From Paenisporosarcina quisquiliarum_A (lineage in GTDB: Bacteria > Bacillota > Bacilli > Bacillales_A > Planococcaceae), in assembly GCF_043641925.1 (NCBI RefSeq), contig NZ_JBHZRU010000007.1, forward strand, positions 1 to 64,000: a stretch of 64,000 nucleotides of DNA, given 5' to 3'. The stretch's first letter is position 1; the number at the start of each line of letters is the position of its first letter. Positions 35,824 to 44,757 of this stretch are shown here, in pieces. The position numbers and the translations under genes were made by a program. The notes under the pieces were generated by a model that saw nothing but the letters and a program-made list of their open reading frames with translations, did no database searches and was not told the DNA's origin.

Positions 35824-36525
35824 ATGCAGAAATATTGGTTATTAATGGCATCAATTACTCTATCAATTTCAATGCTAGCAGCTTGTAATACTTCGGAAGA
35901 TACAAACTCAGGTCAAGGAAATACATCATCAGATGTAGAAGAAGTTGACCAAGAAGAAACGACAGCACCAGAAGAAACAGTTGAAGAGACAGAAGACGAA
36001 TCAACTGAAGATACAAATTCAGAAGAAGTTACAGAGGAAAGAGGTCCTGAAAAAACTTTATCCTTCAGCGTAAAAGGTGAAGCAAAAGAAGAGACTGCTA
36101 CTCTTACGAATAGTGACGAACAAAACTATTCTATTTATAAATTAGAAGGTTTCGAATTAACAGGTGAAGAACCGAATAAAGATTCACTTTATTTAACAGA
36201 AAATGATGCGGTCTTTATGCGTATTGAAACGCTTTCCAAGGCTGATGCATCCATTGATTTTGTTCGTGAAAACATGCTTCAAACTATGGCTGCAGTAAGT
36301 ATCGGGAGTGAACCAGTTACAATTGAAGATGACGCAAAACTTCCTCAAGGAGCTGGGATTTCTAATCAATCAGGTGTGGAAGTCGTTACGGATCTTGGAA
36401 CTGTTTCAGGGATTGTATTTGAACAAGGTGACCTAATTGTTCGATTAACTATTTTCGATCGTAAAAATGAAAGCATGACTGATGCATTCTTAAAAATGGG
36501 CGAAACTATTGGAATGAAAGAGTAA
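35824..36525 (+). CDS. Predicted lipoprotein with an acidic Glu/Thr linker
   Basis: The 233-residue protein has a lipoprotein signal: a basic start, hydrophobic stretch and the lipobox MLAAC with Cys at about 21. A very acidic, Thr/Glu-rich linker (about 23-75) leads to a folded domain of about 155 residues (from TLSFSVKGEAKEETATLTN to DAFLKMGETIGM). No family is recognised. It should be anchored to the outer face of the membrane. AAAGGGGGA precedes the ATG. It follows the CPBP gene by 48 bases on the same strand and has its own terminator. Confidence 0.78.
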   Translation: MQKYWLLMASITLSISMLAACNTSEDTNSGQGNTSSDVEEVDQEETTAPEETVEETEDESTEDTNSEEVTEERGPEKTLSFSVKGEAKEETATLTNSDEQNYSIYKLEGFELTGEEPNKDSLYLTENDAVFMRIETLSKADASIDFVRENMLQTMAAVSIGSEPVTIEDDAKLPQGAGISNQSGVEVVTDLGTVSGIVFEQGDLIVRLTIFDRKNESMTDAFLKMGETIGMKE

Positions 36526-36534
36526 TTAAAAATT

Positions 36535-36579
36535 GGACCGTCTCCTAGTCATTAAATGACTGAGAGACGGTCCTTTTTT
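36535..36579 (+). terminator. Terminator of the lipoprotein gene
   Basis: GGACCGTCTC pairs with GAGACGGTCC, with an inner AGTCATTAAATGACT hairpin, followed by TTTTTT. A closely related terminator stands at 48078-48120. Confidence 0.93.
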
Positions 36580-36648
36580 GTATTGATTTTCACACCCTGG
36601 CTCGAAGTTAGCACAACAATGAATTAACATTCGTAGAGGTCTTCTAAT

Positions 36649-36881
36649 GTTGATTTTCATTGCGGTGGACGCTTTCTGCGGGCAAGACTTCAGACGCTTC
36701 CTTCGCGCCGCTCAGTCCAGGGTCTTCAGTTCTTGCTGATTCCGCTGGAAAGATTAGAACCATAGTTCTAATCTTTGCGACGAAGCTAGTGCAGCGATGC
36801 AACGTACTTTCATGTTTCGAAGCTAGCGGAGCGATGCAGAAACAGGAGCAGTTGTTTTACGCCACCTCCATTGCAATCAAC
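36649..36881. repeat. GC-rich intergenic repeat element, copy 1 with an internal insertion
   Basis: The ends GTTGATTTTCATTGCGG and CCATTGCAATCAAC are inverted. The left part (GGTGGACGCTTTCTGCGGGC, AAGACTTCAGACGCTTCCTT, AGGGTCTTCAGTTCTTGCTG) is the reverse complement of the element at 59535-59659. In the middle (about 36750-36855) extra sequence occurs with two copies of CGAAGCTAGYGSAGCGATGCA; a degenerate third lies at 36602. From memory, such GC-rich repeats are scattered through Planococcaceae and related Bacillaceae genomes. The apparent open frame inside is not a gene. Confidence 0.75.
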
Positions 36882-37210
36882 TAAAATCGTGGTAGTTGTA
36901 AATTCAATATTATAAGGCATTCCTTATATAAGAATAAACACATTTGTTTAAGAGATTTTCATCTACAACATTTTGTGTTTTTTTTACTTGGAACATTTAT
37001 TTTCTCAACTATCTTGTAATTTCAACAGCCCAATCAATGACTTTTTATCATGCTAAAGCTATCATTTTATCAATCCAAGTAATTTCAAATAGGCAAAATT
37101 TTTATAAATAATTATTTAGACAATCACTTTGGTGCATCATAAAAAATTGATAATGACTTTGCAACTTTTGTTAGATAGTGGGCGGCTTTTTCTGAAGACT
37201 GTTTTCACAA
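36882..37210. other. AT-rich intergenic region, nothing recognised
   Basis: Between the repeat element and the marR terminator I see no coding frame, RNA structure or known site. Confidence 0.5.
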
Positions 37211-37250
37211 AAAAAACATAGCTTGCACCATTTTGGATGCAAGCTATGTT
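37211..37250 (-). terminator. Terminator of the marR gene
   Basis: A perfect 13-base stem AACATAGCTTGCA / TGCAAGCTATGTT with a ten-base loop is followed by a T-run on the minus strand. It lies 14 bases past the stop at 37264. Confidence 0.9.
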
Positions 37251-37263
37251 TAACGAACAAGTT

Positions 37264-37710
37264 TTAATAAGATAAATCCTTTATTGATAAACCTAATTTC
37301 TTAAGCAGGTAGATAGCTTGGTCTTTTTCTTCAGCTGTTAATGCATTCATAATTTCATGAAGTTGCTGCTCATGCTCTGGGAATAATTTAGCCATAAAAG
37401 CTTCACCCTCTGGCGTTATCTCAGCGAAAGTAACTCGACGATCGGACGGACAATTCACACGGTGAATAAATCCTCGCTTTTCTAATTTATCAATCACGTA
37501 CGTAATTGATCCACTTGCAAGTAAGATTTTATTACCGATTTTTTGAAGTGGTTGACGTCCTTTGTGAAACAACAGTTCCATCACGGCAAATTCAGTTGGA
37601 TTTAATCCATTTGCTTGAAAGAATTGATTAGTACATTCATGCAGAGCCTTGTTTGACCTTGATAAAACTATAAATAACTTTAATGATTGCGATATTTCTT
37701 CAGATTTCAA
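37264..37710 (-). CDS. MarR-family transcriptional regulator
   Basis: The protein is 148 residues from a TTG at 37710, preceded six bases upstream by AAGGTG. The open frame extends to 37764, but a good promoter (37750-37777) overlaps that part, so the shorter start is preferred; no ATG is available. The winged helix shows EFAVMELLFHKGRQPLQKIG (about 40-59), LASGSITYVIDKLEKRGFIH as recognition helix, and RVNCPSDRRVTFAEITPEGE as wing. The ligand and targets are unknown. It stands alone with its own promoter and terminator; MarR proteins often control themselves. Confidence 0.9.
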   Translation of the reverse strand: MKSEEISQSLKLFIVLSRSNKALHECTNQFFQANGLNPTEFAVMELLFHKGRQPLQKIGNKILLASGSITYVIDKLEKRGFIHRVNCPSDRRVTFAEITPEGEAFMAKLFPEHEQQLHEIMNALTAEEKDQAIYLLKKLGLSIKDLSY

Positions 37711-37749
37711 CTTAATCACCTTATTCCCAATGTCTTGAATTACCACAAG

Positions 37750-37777
37750 TATATAGGGAATCAAAGAGTTTTGTCAA
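37750..37777 (-). promoter_or_regulatory. SigA-type promoter of the marR gene
   Basis: On the minus strand TTGACA (37777-37772), a 16-base spacer, then TATATA (37755-37750). Transcription would start near 37743, upstream of the TTG at 37710. Confidence 0.65.
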
Positions 37778-37814
37778 AATGACTCATTTGTTCTTCCGTC
37801 CTATGAATATAAAA

Positions 37815-39287
37815 TCACCTTCCACTAGGTGAATTTAATAGTATTGGGTTACTCTCAAGTTTATTTCCAACGGTACTTAGTGGTAAATATAAATGGAAGG
37901 TTGTCCCTCGATTTAGTTCACTTTCAATTTCAATAAACCCACCATGCTGTTCAACAGTTTGAATGGCGTGTGAAAGTCCTAAACCAGTTCCATTTTGCTT
38001 AGTCGTGAAGAAAGGTAGAAATACTTGATCTATTTGTTCTTTCGTCATTCCCCTCCCTTGGTCGCTAATGGATATTTTCACTTTATTGTCAAAAGTAATT
38101 GATTTGTAAATTCGAATAACACCATCGGAAGTCATTTCTTCAATGGCATTTTTAAGGATGTTAATAAACACTTTCTTCAATTCATAAGAATCACCTAGGA
38201 TACAAGTCTCTTCCATTTCAGACAAATCATCATGAATCACGGTGTTATACATAATCGCTTGCGGCTGCATAAATTCTATGACTTGGTTGAGCAAGGAATT
38301 GATACACACAATATCTTTGGAACGATTTGTTGGTTTTGAAAGTACCAGGAATTCATTTAATATTTCATCCATCCGGTTCAATTCTGTTTCTATTACTTGA
38401 ATATATCTCGTTCCATCTCCTGATACCGTTTGACTTAACAACTGGGTAAACCCTTTTAAAGAAGTCATTGGATTTCGAATTTCATGAGCAATACTTGCTG
38501 CAAGTTGTCCTAGCGTTGAAAGAGAATCCGCATGAGCCGCTTTCTTTCTTAGACACTCAACCTCTGACTCATCTTTAATAACTGTTACATACAAGTTATT
38601 CAGTTCATTAAAGCTAGTTTTAAAATGATAGTATTTTTCCGTGTTATTTGATTCATATCGTCTTAATATCATTTCTGCAAAATTGTTAACTTTCAATTGT
38701 TGATAAAAAGTCTCAATTTCTTGTGTCGATTCTTTAAAAAGGAAATGGATGTGCATGACTGGTAAACCCAATACTTGATCTTTTTTTATTGAAAAATAGT
38801 CTTCAGCTTGATGATTAATATCAACGATTGTTCCTGCTAGGTCAGATAGGATTAGACCATGTTTTGCGTGTTTGAAAAAATCAACATATGAGATGTTATC
38901 TTCAGGAAGACTCTTGCACTCTTTCATACAAAAGAACAATTCTTTCACTTCAGGATCATAGTACCCTGTTATCGTAGATGATAAGTATTCTTTTTGTGAT
39001 CTAGGACGGAGCTTTAATTGGCAGGAAGCAGTTGAATGTATTTTGACTTCATCGAGAAAATCAATCCATATGTTTTTCGATTCCTTGTCCAACATTTCAT
39101 GAAAAGGAATTTCCGAGGATAGTAAAAAAAGCTCTTTTGCAGCGTCATTTAAATCAATCCAATTTTGATCTGGATTTAATATGAACACTGGACTTTGACT
39201 TTGTTGAAACAAAAATTCGAAGACTTGATTTCTTTTACTTCCAATCAAACTGTTCACCGAACCTTTCACTTTATTTAATACTTTCAT
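37815..39287 (-). CDS. Orphan PAS sensor histidine kinase, soluble, phosphorelay type
   Basis: The 490-residue protein has two PAS-like domains (about 22-125 and 130-240), a HisKA domain with the phospho-acceptor in ASIAHEIRNPMTSLKGFTQL (about 262-281) and a HATPase with NILKNAIEEM, DQGRGM and GTGLGLSHAI. There is no membrane segment and no response regulator beside it. The H-box is of the type seen in the Bacillus sporulation kinases that feed Spo0F, so a phosphorelay role is plausible. No clear ribosome site precedes ATG 39287, so expression may be weak or the start misplaced; an in-frame GTG nearby (about codon 11) is not clearly better. Confidence 0.85.
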   Translation of the reverse strand: MKVLNKVKGSVNSLIGSKRNQVFEFLFQQSQSPVFILNPDQNWIDLNDAAKELFLLSSEIPFHEMLDKESKNIWIDFLDEVKIHSTASCQLKLRPRSQKEYLSSTITGYYDPEVKELFFCMKECKSLPEDNISYVDFFKHAKHGLILSDLAGTIVDINHQAEDYFSIKKDQVLGLPVMHIHFLFKESTQEIETFYQQLKVNNFAEMILRRYESNNTEKYYHFKTSFNELNNLYVTVIKDESEVECLRKKAAHADSLSTLGQLAASIAHEIRNPMTSLKGFTQLLSQTVSGDGTRYIQVIETELNRMDEILNEFLVLSKPTNRSKDIVCINSLLNQVIEFMQPQAIMYNTVIHDDLSEMEETCILGDSYELKKVFINILKNAIEEMTSDGVIRIYKSITFDNKVKISISDQGRGMTKEQIDQVFLPFFTTKQNGTGLGLSHAIQTVEQHGGFIEIESELNRGTTFHLYLPLSTVGNKLESNPILLNSPSGR

Positions 39288-39388
39288 ACTATAATTATTT
39301 TTATATTCTGAATAAACAAAAAATATACACGCGTAACTCCGATTATTCCATACTAAAGTATTAAACTGAATAGGTATATAGTGGGATA

Positions 39389-39417
39389 TTGTTTGTATGT
39401 TCTAACCCTGTTAAAAT
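39389..39417 (+). promoter_or_regulatory. Probable SigA promoter of the radical SAM gene
   Basis: TTGTTT (39389-39394), a 17-base spacer, then TAAAAT (39412-39417). The start codon lies 29 bases further on. Confidence 0.5.
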
Positions 39418-39445
39418 AAACAAATGTAGTAAAGGAGAATGTTAA

Positions 39446-41197
39446 ATGAACATAGTAATTGCAACACTTAATGCGAAGTTTATTCATACAAATTTAGCTT
39501 TGCGATGTCTTAAAGCAGCAGCTCAACCAGATTTTAATCCGGAGATTGCTGAATATACGATAAAAGATCCTGCCTTTTCGATTGTATCCGACATTTTTTT
39601 GAAAAAACCGCAAGTTGTCGGATTTAGTTGTTATATATGGAATATTGAAGAAACGTTAAAGGTTGTCCGTATGTTAAAGAAAGTAAGTCCTGAAACTGTC
39701 GTTGTTCTTGGCGGTCCTGAAGTATCTTATGATGCTAACTATTGGTTAAAGGAAAATAAAGAAATTGATTTTATTGTCATGGGTGAAGGTGAAGTTTCCT
39801 TTAAACAGCTACTTCATGCCTTACAAGGTGATGTGGAATTAAAAGATGTCCCTGGAATATGTTATGAAAAAGAAGACAAGTTTATGCTAAATGCAATGGG
39901 ACCAAAAATTGATTTACGTGAAATGCCCTCTCCATATCGATTTACAGAAGATCTTGCCGATTTATCTAAAAGGATTGTGTATGTAGAAACAAGTCGAGGA
40001 TGCCCTTTTTCCTGTCAATTCTGTTTATCTTCCATTGAAGTAGGCGTTCGCTACTTTAACAGAGAAAAAGTAAAAGAAGATATTCGCTATTTGATGGATC
40101 ATGGTGCTAAAATAATTAAATTTGTTGATCGCACGTTTAATATTAGCCGAAGCTATGCCATGGAAATGTTCCAATTCTTAATAGACGAACACAAACCGGG
40201 CGTTGTATTTCAATTTGAAATAACTGCTGACATTATGCGCCCGGAAGTCATTCAATTTTTAAATGACAATGCACCTGTTGGCTTATTCCGTTTTGAGATT
40301 GGTGTTCAATCGACAAATGACTTAACAAACGAACTTGTTAAACGAAAACAAAATTTCGCCAAATTAACTAGAACCGTCACAATGGTTAAAGAAGGCGGCA
40401 AGATAGCTCAACATTTAGATTTAATTGCTGGCTTACCTGAAGAAGACTACGCTTCCTTTAAACAAACATTTAACGATGTATTTGAAATGCGACCAGAAGA
40501 ATTACAACTTGGCTTTTTGAAGCTTTTACGTGGGACTGGACTACGGATACAAGCTAAAGAATACGGATATGTATTTGTTGATCAAGCTCCATACGAAATT
40601 TTCTCAAATAACGTGTTAAGCTTTGACGATATGCTACGTATTAAACAAGCTGAAGATGTTTTAGAGAAGTATTGGAACGCCCACCGTTTAGACCGTACGG
40701 TTGAATACTTAGTTAAACATACCTTTGAAACTCCTTTCGATTTCTTCCAAGACTTTGGGTCGTACTGGGAGAATAAAGGGTGGTCTAGAATTGGTCATCA
40801 ATTAGAAGATCTGTTTAAACGTTTGGAAGAATTCCTACTTTATGACGGACGCGCACATATGGCGACTGTCCGTAGTTTAATGAAATTAGATTACTTAAGT
40901 CATCAAAAGTTCCAACCAAGAAAACCTTGGTGGGAAAAAGAAATGGCAAGAGAAGAACAATCGATGATTTATAAAAAAATAATCGAGAATCCTTTAATTG
41001 CAGGACAACAATTTGCACAGTTATCTTTGCATGAACGTGAAGTTCACAAACAAACCTCACTGGTCCCATTCTCATTGGATTTAACTGCACTTGAGCACGA
41101 AAATACCCTACAGTCAAAAGATGGTTATTTATTAACTTACTATAAGCCAGGTCAATCCCCACAATTTTCATTTATTCAAAAAGAGCAAATATCCTGA
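39446..41197 (+). CDS. B12-binding-domain radical SAM protein with DUF4080
   Basis: The 583-residue protein has an N-terminal cobalamin-binding-like Rossmann domain (about 1-140, with VVVLGGPEVSYDANYWLKEN and DFIVMGEGE), then a radical SAM core whose cluster motif CxxxCxxC is visible as CPFSCQFC (about 187-194). A C-terminal DUF4080-like helical region (about 380-560) follows. The family is related to BchE-type enzymes; the reaction is unknown. The usual DxHxxG of B12-base-off binding is not obvious, so cobalamin binding is uncertain. AAAGGAG precedes ATG. It stands alone between a minus kinase gene and a convergent potassium-channel gene. Confidence 0.88.
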   Translation: MNIVIATLNAKFIHTNLALRCLKAAAQPDFNPEIAEYTIKDPAFSIVSDIFLKKPQVVGFSCYIWNIEETLKVVRMLKKVSPETVVVLGGPEVSYDANYWLKENKEIDFIVMGEGEVSFKQLLHALQGDVELKDVPGICYEKEDKFMLNAMGPKIDLREMPSPYRFTEDLADLSKRIVYVETSRGCPFSCQFCLSSIEVGVRYFNREKVKEDIRYLMDHGAKIIKFVDRTFNISRSYAMEMFQFLIDEHKPGVVFQFEITADIMRPEVIQFLNDNAPVGLFRFEIGVQSTNDLTNELVKRKQNFAKLTRTVTMVKEGGKIAQHLDLIAGLPEEDYASFKQTFNDVFEMRPEELQLGFLKLLRGTGLRIQAKEYGYVFVDQAPYEIFSNNVLSFDDMLRIKQAEDVLEKYWNAHRLDRTVEYLVKHTFETPFDFFQDFGSYWENKGWSRIGHQLEDLFKRLEEFLLYDGRAHMATVRSLMKLDYLSHQKFQPRKPWWEKEMAREEQSMIYKKIIENPLIAGQQFAQLSLHEREVHKQTSLVPFSLDLTALEHENTLQSKDGYLLTYYKPGQSPQFSFIQKEQIS

Positions 41198-41219
41198 GTA
41201 CAGGATATTTGCTCTTTTT
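41178..41219. terminator. Bidirectional terminator between the radical SAM and TrkH genes
   Basis: A perfect stem AAAGAGCAAATATCCTG / CAGGATATTTGCTCTTT with loop AGTA, flanked by A-run and T-run. The stop codon at 41195-41197 is inside the left arm, and the minus gene ends right after the T-run. Confidence 0.93.
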
Positions 41220-42569
41220 TTATCCGATTATTACGCGTTCTTTTGGGAACTGATATTTCGTTTTTGTCGCTCTTCCACCTATTGTAAACAAAAAGGAAAT
41301 CAACCCAACTCGACCGATAAACATCAGAATCATAATTAACACTTTACCGAAGTTCGATAAATCATCCGTTATACCTAAAGACATTCCACATGTTCCGAAT
41401 GCTGAAGTTATTTCAAAGACAAGTGCTGTTATCGGTAAATTCGGTTCAGATATTGATAATGCCATTGTAGCAACTAAAACCATGAAAATAGCTAGAATGA
41501 TGACAGCATATGAACGAAAAACGTCGATCAGTTCTATTTCTCGATTAAATATCTGTATTTCACTTTTACCTCTAGCGAAGTTAATTAAAAATAATATGGC
41601 AATGGCAAACGTTGTGGTGCGAATCCCCCCACCTACAGAACTTGGGGAAGCCCCAATGAACATCAAAGCACTCATAAAGATGTTTGTTCCTTCGCTGAAT
41701 TGCGTAACGTCGAAAGTGACAAGGCCACCTGAACGGGATGATACCGAGTGAAACATCGCTGTGAATAATGCCTCGTGCCAGGACATGCCTTTAAAAGAAT
41801 TAAACATCTCTAAAGCTAATATCACAACAGTCCCAACGGCTAATAAAACACCAAATGTGACAGTCGTAATCTTTGTGAATAAAGAAAATCTGAAGTTTTT
41901 ATTTTTGTTAGATAAAAACGCTTTAACTTCTATTAACACAGGAAATCCAATTGCACCTAAAATAATGAGAATCATGTTGATAATTTGAACAAAGTAATCG
42001 TTATGATACATCATTAAAGACTGTCCAGTAATATCAAAACCACCGTTGGTAGTTGCAGATACTGCAGCGAATAGTCCATGGATAAATGCTTGTGAAAACG
42101 ATTCATAAAACTGAGTGAAGTAAAATGATAAAATCAGTGCGCCAATTGCCTCAATTAATAATAAAATTTTTATAATTTCAATAATCAAACTCACGACACC
42201 AGATAAAGAGTGTTGATTATGATCCATCATAATCAACTGTCGTTCACGTAAACCAATTTTTTTACCAACAATTAACCAAATAAAAGTACCCAGTGACATA
42301 ATGCCAATTCCACCTAATTGAAGAACAAGCATCAGCATAAAGATACCAAACGTTGAGTAGGTTTGTGATACGTCTATAACTGTAAGACCAGTTACACTGA
42401 CAGCACTAACAGCAGTAAAAACACTGTCTAAAAAAGGGACTTTCACGCCATCTTGATGGACACCCGGTAAACTTAATAACAAGACAGAAAAAGCAATCGC
42501 AAGAAAATAATAAGAAACGATAGCTTGTGCGGGTGTCAGTCTTCGTATTCGTCGAACAATTGGATTCAT
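41220..42569 (-). CDS. TrkH/KtrB-type potassium uptake membrane subunit
   Basis: The 449-residue protein has the fourfold M1-P-M2 layout of Ktr channels. Filter-loop segments are visible: SAVSVTGLTV (about 54-63), ATTNGGFDITG (about 172-182), SSRSGGLVTFD (about 275-285) and SAFGTCGMSLG (about 391-401). It corresponds to KtrB or KtrD of B. subtilis (about 445-449 residues). These pores need a cytosolic RCK subunit (KtrA/KtrC), which binds c-di-AMP; none is in this window. The missing neighbour favours the KtrD type, whose partner is encoded elsewhere, but this is inference. Confidence 0.9.
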   Translation of the reverse strand: MNPIVRRIRRLTPAQAIVSYYFLAIAFSVLLLSLPGVHQDGVKVPFLDSVFTAVSAVSVTGLTVIDVSQTYSTFGIFMLMLVLQLGGIGIMSLGTFIWLIVGKKIGLRERQLIMMDHNQHSLSGVVSLIIEIIKILLLIEAIGALILSFYFTQFYESFSQAFIHGLFAAVSATTNGGFDITGQSLMMYHNDYFVQIINMILIILGAIGFPVLIEVKAFLSNKNKNFRFSLFTKITTVTFGVLLAVGTVVILALEMFNSFKGMSWHEALFTAMFHSVSSRSGGLVTFDVTQFSEGTNIFMSALMFIGASPSSVGGGIRTTTFAIAILFLINFARGKSEIQIFNREIELIDVFRSYAVIILAIFMVLVATMALSISEPNLPITALVFEITSAFGTCGMSLGITDDLSNFGKVLIMILMFIGRVGLISFLFTIGGRATKTKYQFPKERVIIG

Positions 42570-42752
42570 AAATCAGTCAAGTCCTTTCAACAGACACGAG
42601 AGTCATATTCCTATTCTAAGAAAAAAAACGATAAAAAGAAAGGATTACTTATATAGAAAAACAAATGGTGCCATCAAATTAGCGCACTCAACGCTATTCC
42701 TAAACAGATCCCCTTCTACTTATTCACATACATCAGTAGAACAAAAGAAAAA

Positions 42753-42776
42753 CAAGCTTTTCATATGAAAAGCTTG
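42753..42776 (-). terminator. Terminator of the sigI-rsgI operon
   Basis: A perfect 24-base palindrome with arms CAAGCTTTTCAT / ATGAAAAGCTTG is followed on the minus strand by TTTTTCTTTTG. It lies nine bases after the rsgI stop. Confidence 0.88.
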
Positions 42777-42784
42777 CAAGGTTT

Positions 42785-43900
42785 TCATCGATCATTCTTT
42801 TTACTGTTAGAATTTTTTGATGGATGGTCATTTTTGTTCTGTTGACCGTTTTGATTGTTATGCGATTTATTATTTGATTGCTTTTTATAGTCATTCTTTT
42901 TTTGCTTTGAATCTTGGGATTTACGTTCATTTCTTTCATTATTTCTTGTTTGGTCCGACTTATTTGATTGAGAAGAATTTGACGCTTTTTCTTTTTTGTC
43001 GGTCTTATTTTGTTTTACTCTGTTTTTTTGCTCATTCACTTCTTGTTTAGTATTGTTTATCTTTTGGTTTCCATTTTTACTTTGATCGTTTTTATTTTCG
43101 TTTTTATGATTATTTTTCTTTTCTTTTTTTGGTTGTTCTTTATTGTTTTGTTTAGCTTTACCTTGATTTGATGAATTCTCTTTTTCTTTAGCTTTCTTTT
43201 CTTTTGGAAGAGTAACTGGTTGATTTTCTAAAGATTTTTCTTTCTCATTCACTTTTGCTTGTGATTCTTTATAAGATTCAACAGATACGCCTTTTTCATT
43301 TGCTTGAAGACGTTCCTCGATAGTGGCTTGCTTAATTCTAATTTTTTCCGGAGCAACTTTTACAGTCGTTCGCGTTACAGCTGTTGTAATAATTTTTTCG
43401 AGTGCCACTTGATTTTGACTTTCTGAAATGATTGTTGTAATTCCAAATTTACTTTCGTCTTCAAATGAAACATTGGATTCACTTACGATTTTAGACATAA
43501 CCCATGTTAACGACTTACCTTTCCAAAAAGAGATATCTCTTTTTAAGGCAACTCCATCTTCATTTAAACCTCTAAATACTTGTACATCACCTTTTCTATC
43601 AATTCCAAGTTCAACACTTGGATTGAAATCCATCTGTACATACGCTGATACTTTCGATTGTGACGGTATCAATACAGAGAAAAACATAAATACGATAGCC
43701 ACTGCAGCAATAAGCGGTGCCATGTATGCCGTTCTCTTTGGCTTTTTAAATGCAACCATTTCTACATAAGGACGAAATGATACTTCTTCCCCAACGTCAG
43801 ACAAAGAGTCGGGAATCCCTTTTAGGAATCGACCATCATCTGTTAAAAAAATACTATATGAAGACGTATTTTCAAATACGATTCCCTTTTGTTTGTTCAT
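42785..43900 (-). CDS. rsgI: Anti-sigma-I factor RsgI
   Basis: The 371-residue protein has the RsgI N-terminal domain (about 1-52, QKGIVFENTSSYSIFLTDDG), one membrane segment (about 60-80), a conserved extracytoplasmic part (about 84-190, AYVQMDFNPSVELGIDRKGD and FWKGKSLTWVMSKIV) and a long Lys/Asn/Gln-rich tail (about 210-371) of low complexity. In Bacillus, RsgI holds SigI inactive at the membrane and is cleaved on heat or wall stress. The start lies two bases after the sigI stop, and the ribosome site AAGGACGG is inside sigI. No sugar-binding module is present; the basic tail may bind wall polymers. Confidence 0.92.
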   Translation of the reverse strand: MNKQKGIVFENTSSYSIFLTDDGRFLKGIPDSLSDVGEEVSFRPYVEMVAFKKPKRTAYMAPLIAAVAIVFMFFSVLIPSQSKVSAYVQMDFNPSVELGIDRKGDVQVFRGLNEDGVALKRDISFWKGKSLTWVMSKIVSESNVSFEDESKFGITTIISESQNQVALEKIITTAVTRTTVKVAPEKIRIKQATIEERLQANEKGVSVESYKESQAKVNEKEKSLENQPVTLPKEKKAKEKENSSNQGKAKQNNKEQPKKEKKNNHKNENKNDQSKNGNQKINNTKQEVNEQKNRVKQNKTDKKEKASNSSQSNKSDQTRNNERNERKSQDSKQKKNDYKKQSNNKSHNNQNGQQNKNDHPSKNSNSKKNDR

Positions 43901-43902
43901 TT

Positions 43903-44658
43903 TTACATCCGTCCTTTTAAATAATCTTTTAAATAATCTAAATCACTTTTTAATAAAATCACAATGGCCACAATATATTTCCTTTGTCTCTCAATCGTTT
44001 TACGAGAAACCATTACTAACTCTTCTAATTCTTTCATTGGAAGTTGTTTTTTTTGTAGGAATGTTTCATAGAATTCGTCAGACTCCGCGATAATCTGAGC
44101 GATTTGAAACGCTGTTTGACGTGTATCTTCATGTGAAGGCGAGACCTTCACTAATTCTTGAAATGATAATCCGTATGGTTTTAGCAACTGTTCATATGCA
44201 AAAATCTGTACTCGTCTTTCTGCAGCTTGCTGCTCCGCTGTAAACTGTTCGAATGAATGAGAGGATTCGAGTGTCCCAAATGCATCTAATTCATCTTCTG
44301 AACTATCTAGTCCTAACCCAACTGGTGAATCTTTACGTCGAGCTTCTTTGCGAATATGATCGATCAGTTTACGCCGAATCAGCAGATGAGCAAAAGTTAA
44401 AAAGGAAGCATTTTTAGAAACTTCATAGTGTTGAATGGCTTCATGAAATGCTGATAATGCAATACTGTATTCGTCGTCTTGTTCGTGAATATATCTTTTA
44501 CAAACAAATGAAGCTGTTTTTTTCATATAAGGTGCATAGGAAAGAAGAAGATCATTTAGAACTTCTTCATCCCCATCCTTTGCTTTAGCCACTAGCGGCT
44601 CAATATTTGAGTTATTACTTTTGCGTACAAATAAACCTTGTATTGACGCTAGTAGCAT
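43903..44658 (-). CDS. sigI: RNA polymerase sigma factor SigI
   Basis: The protein is 251 residues from ATG 44658, which has AAGGTG seven bases upstream; the frame runs to a TTG at 44664 that is too close to that site. Sigma region 2 is visible as DEYSIALSAFHEAIQHYEVS and FLTFAHLLIRRKLIDHIRKE (about 70-120). A C-terminal helix-turn-helix-like part has MKELEELVMVSRKTIERQRK (about 212-231), typical of SigI. It is a heat- and envelope-stress sigma factor in B. subtilis. It forms an operon with its anti-sigma factor gene. Confidence 0.93.
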   Translation of the reverse strand: MLLASIQGLFVRKSNNSNIEPLVAKAKDGDEEVLNDLLLSYAPYMKKTASFVCKRYIHEQDDEYSIALSAFHEAIQHYEVSKNASFLTFAHLLIRRKLIDHIRKEARRKDSPVGLGLDSSEDELDAFGTLESSHSFEQFTAEQQAAERRVQIFAYEQLLKPYGLSFQELVKVSPSHEDTRQTAFQIAQIIAESDEFYETFLQKKQLPMKELEELVMVSRKTIERQRKYIVAIVILLKSDLDYLKDYLKGRM

Positions 44659-44757
44659 ATGCAATCACCTTCCGTTCATTCGATAGACTAATTCTTATCG
44701 ATTGTAACGGGTTCTTATTAAAATGAAAAGTAGTTTTATATGTCAGTTACCTAACAA

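Noticed and set aside
36660..36884. A 74-codon open frame in the GC-rich repeat, and a similar 64-codon frame at 59454-59648
   Set aside because: Both lie in copies of the same intergenic element; the apparent similarity of the peptides (SAGKTS...) comes from the repeat, not from a protein family.
42570..42752. A c-di-AMP (ydaO) riboswitch upstream of the potassium channel gene
   Set aside because: The leader is short and AT-rich and shows none of the conserved ydaO blocks that I can recognise.
42733..42939. A 68-codon minus-strand frame, Lys/Ile-rich, overlapping rsgI
   Set aside because: It is another frame through the Lys/Asn-rich tail of rsgI, with no ribosome site.
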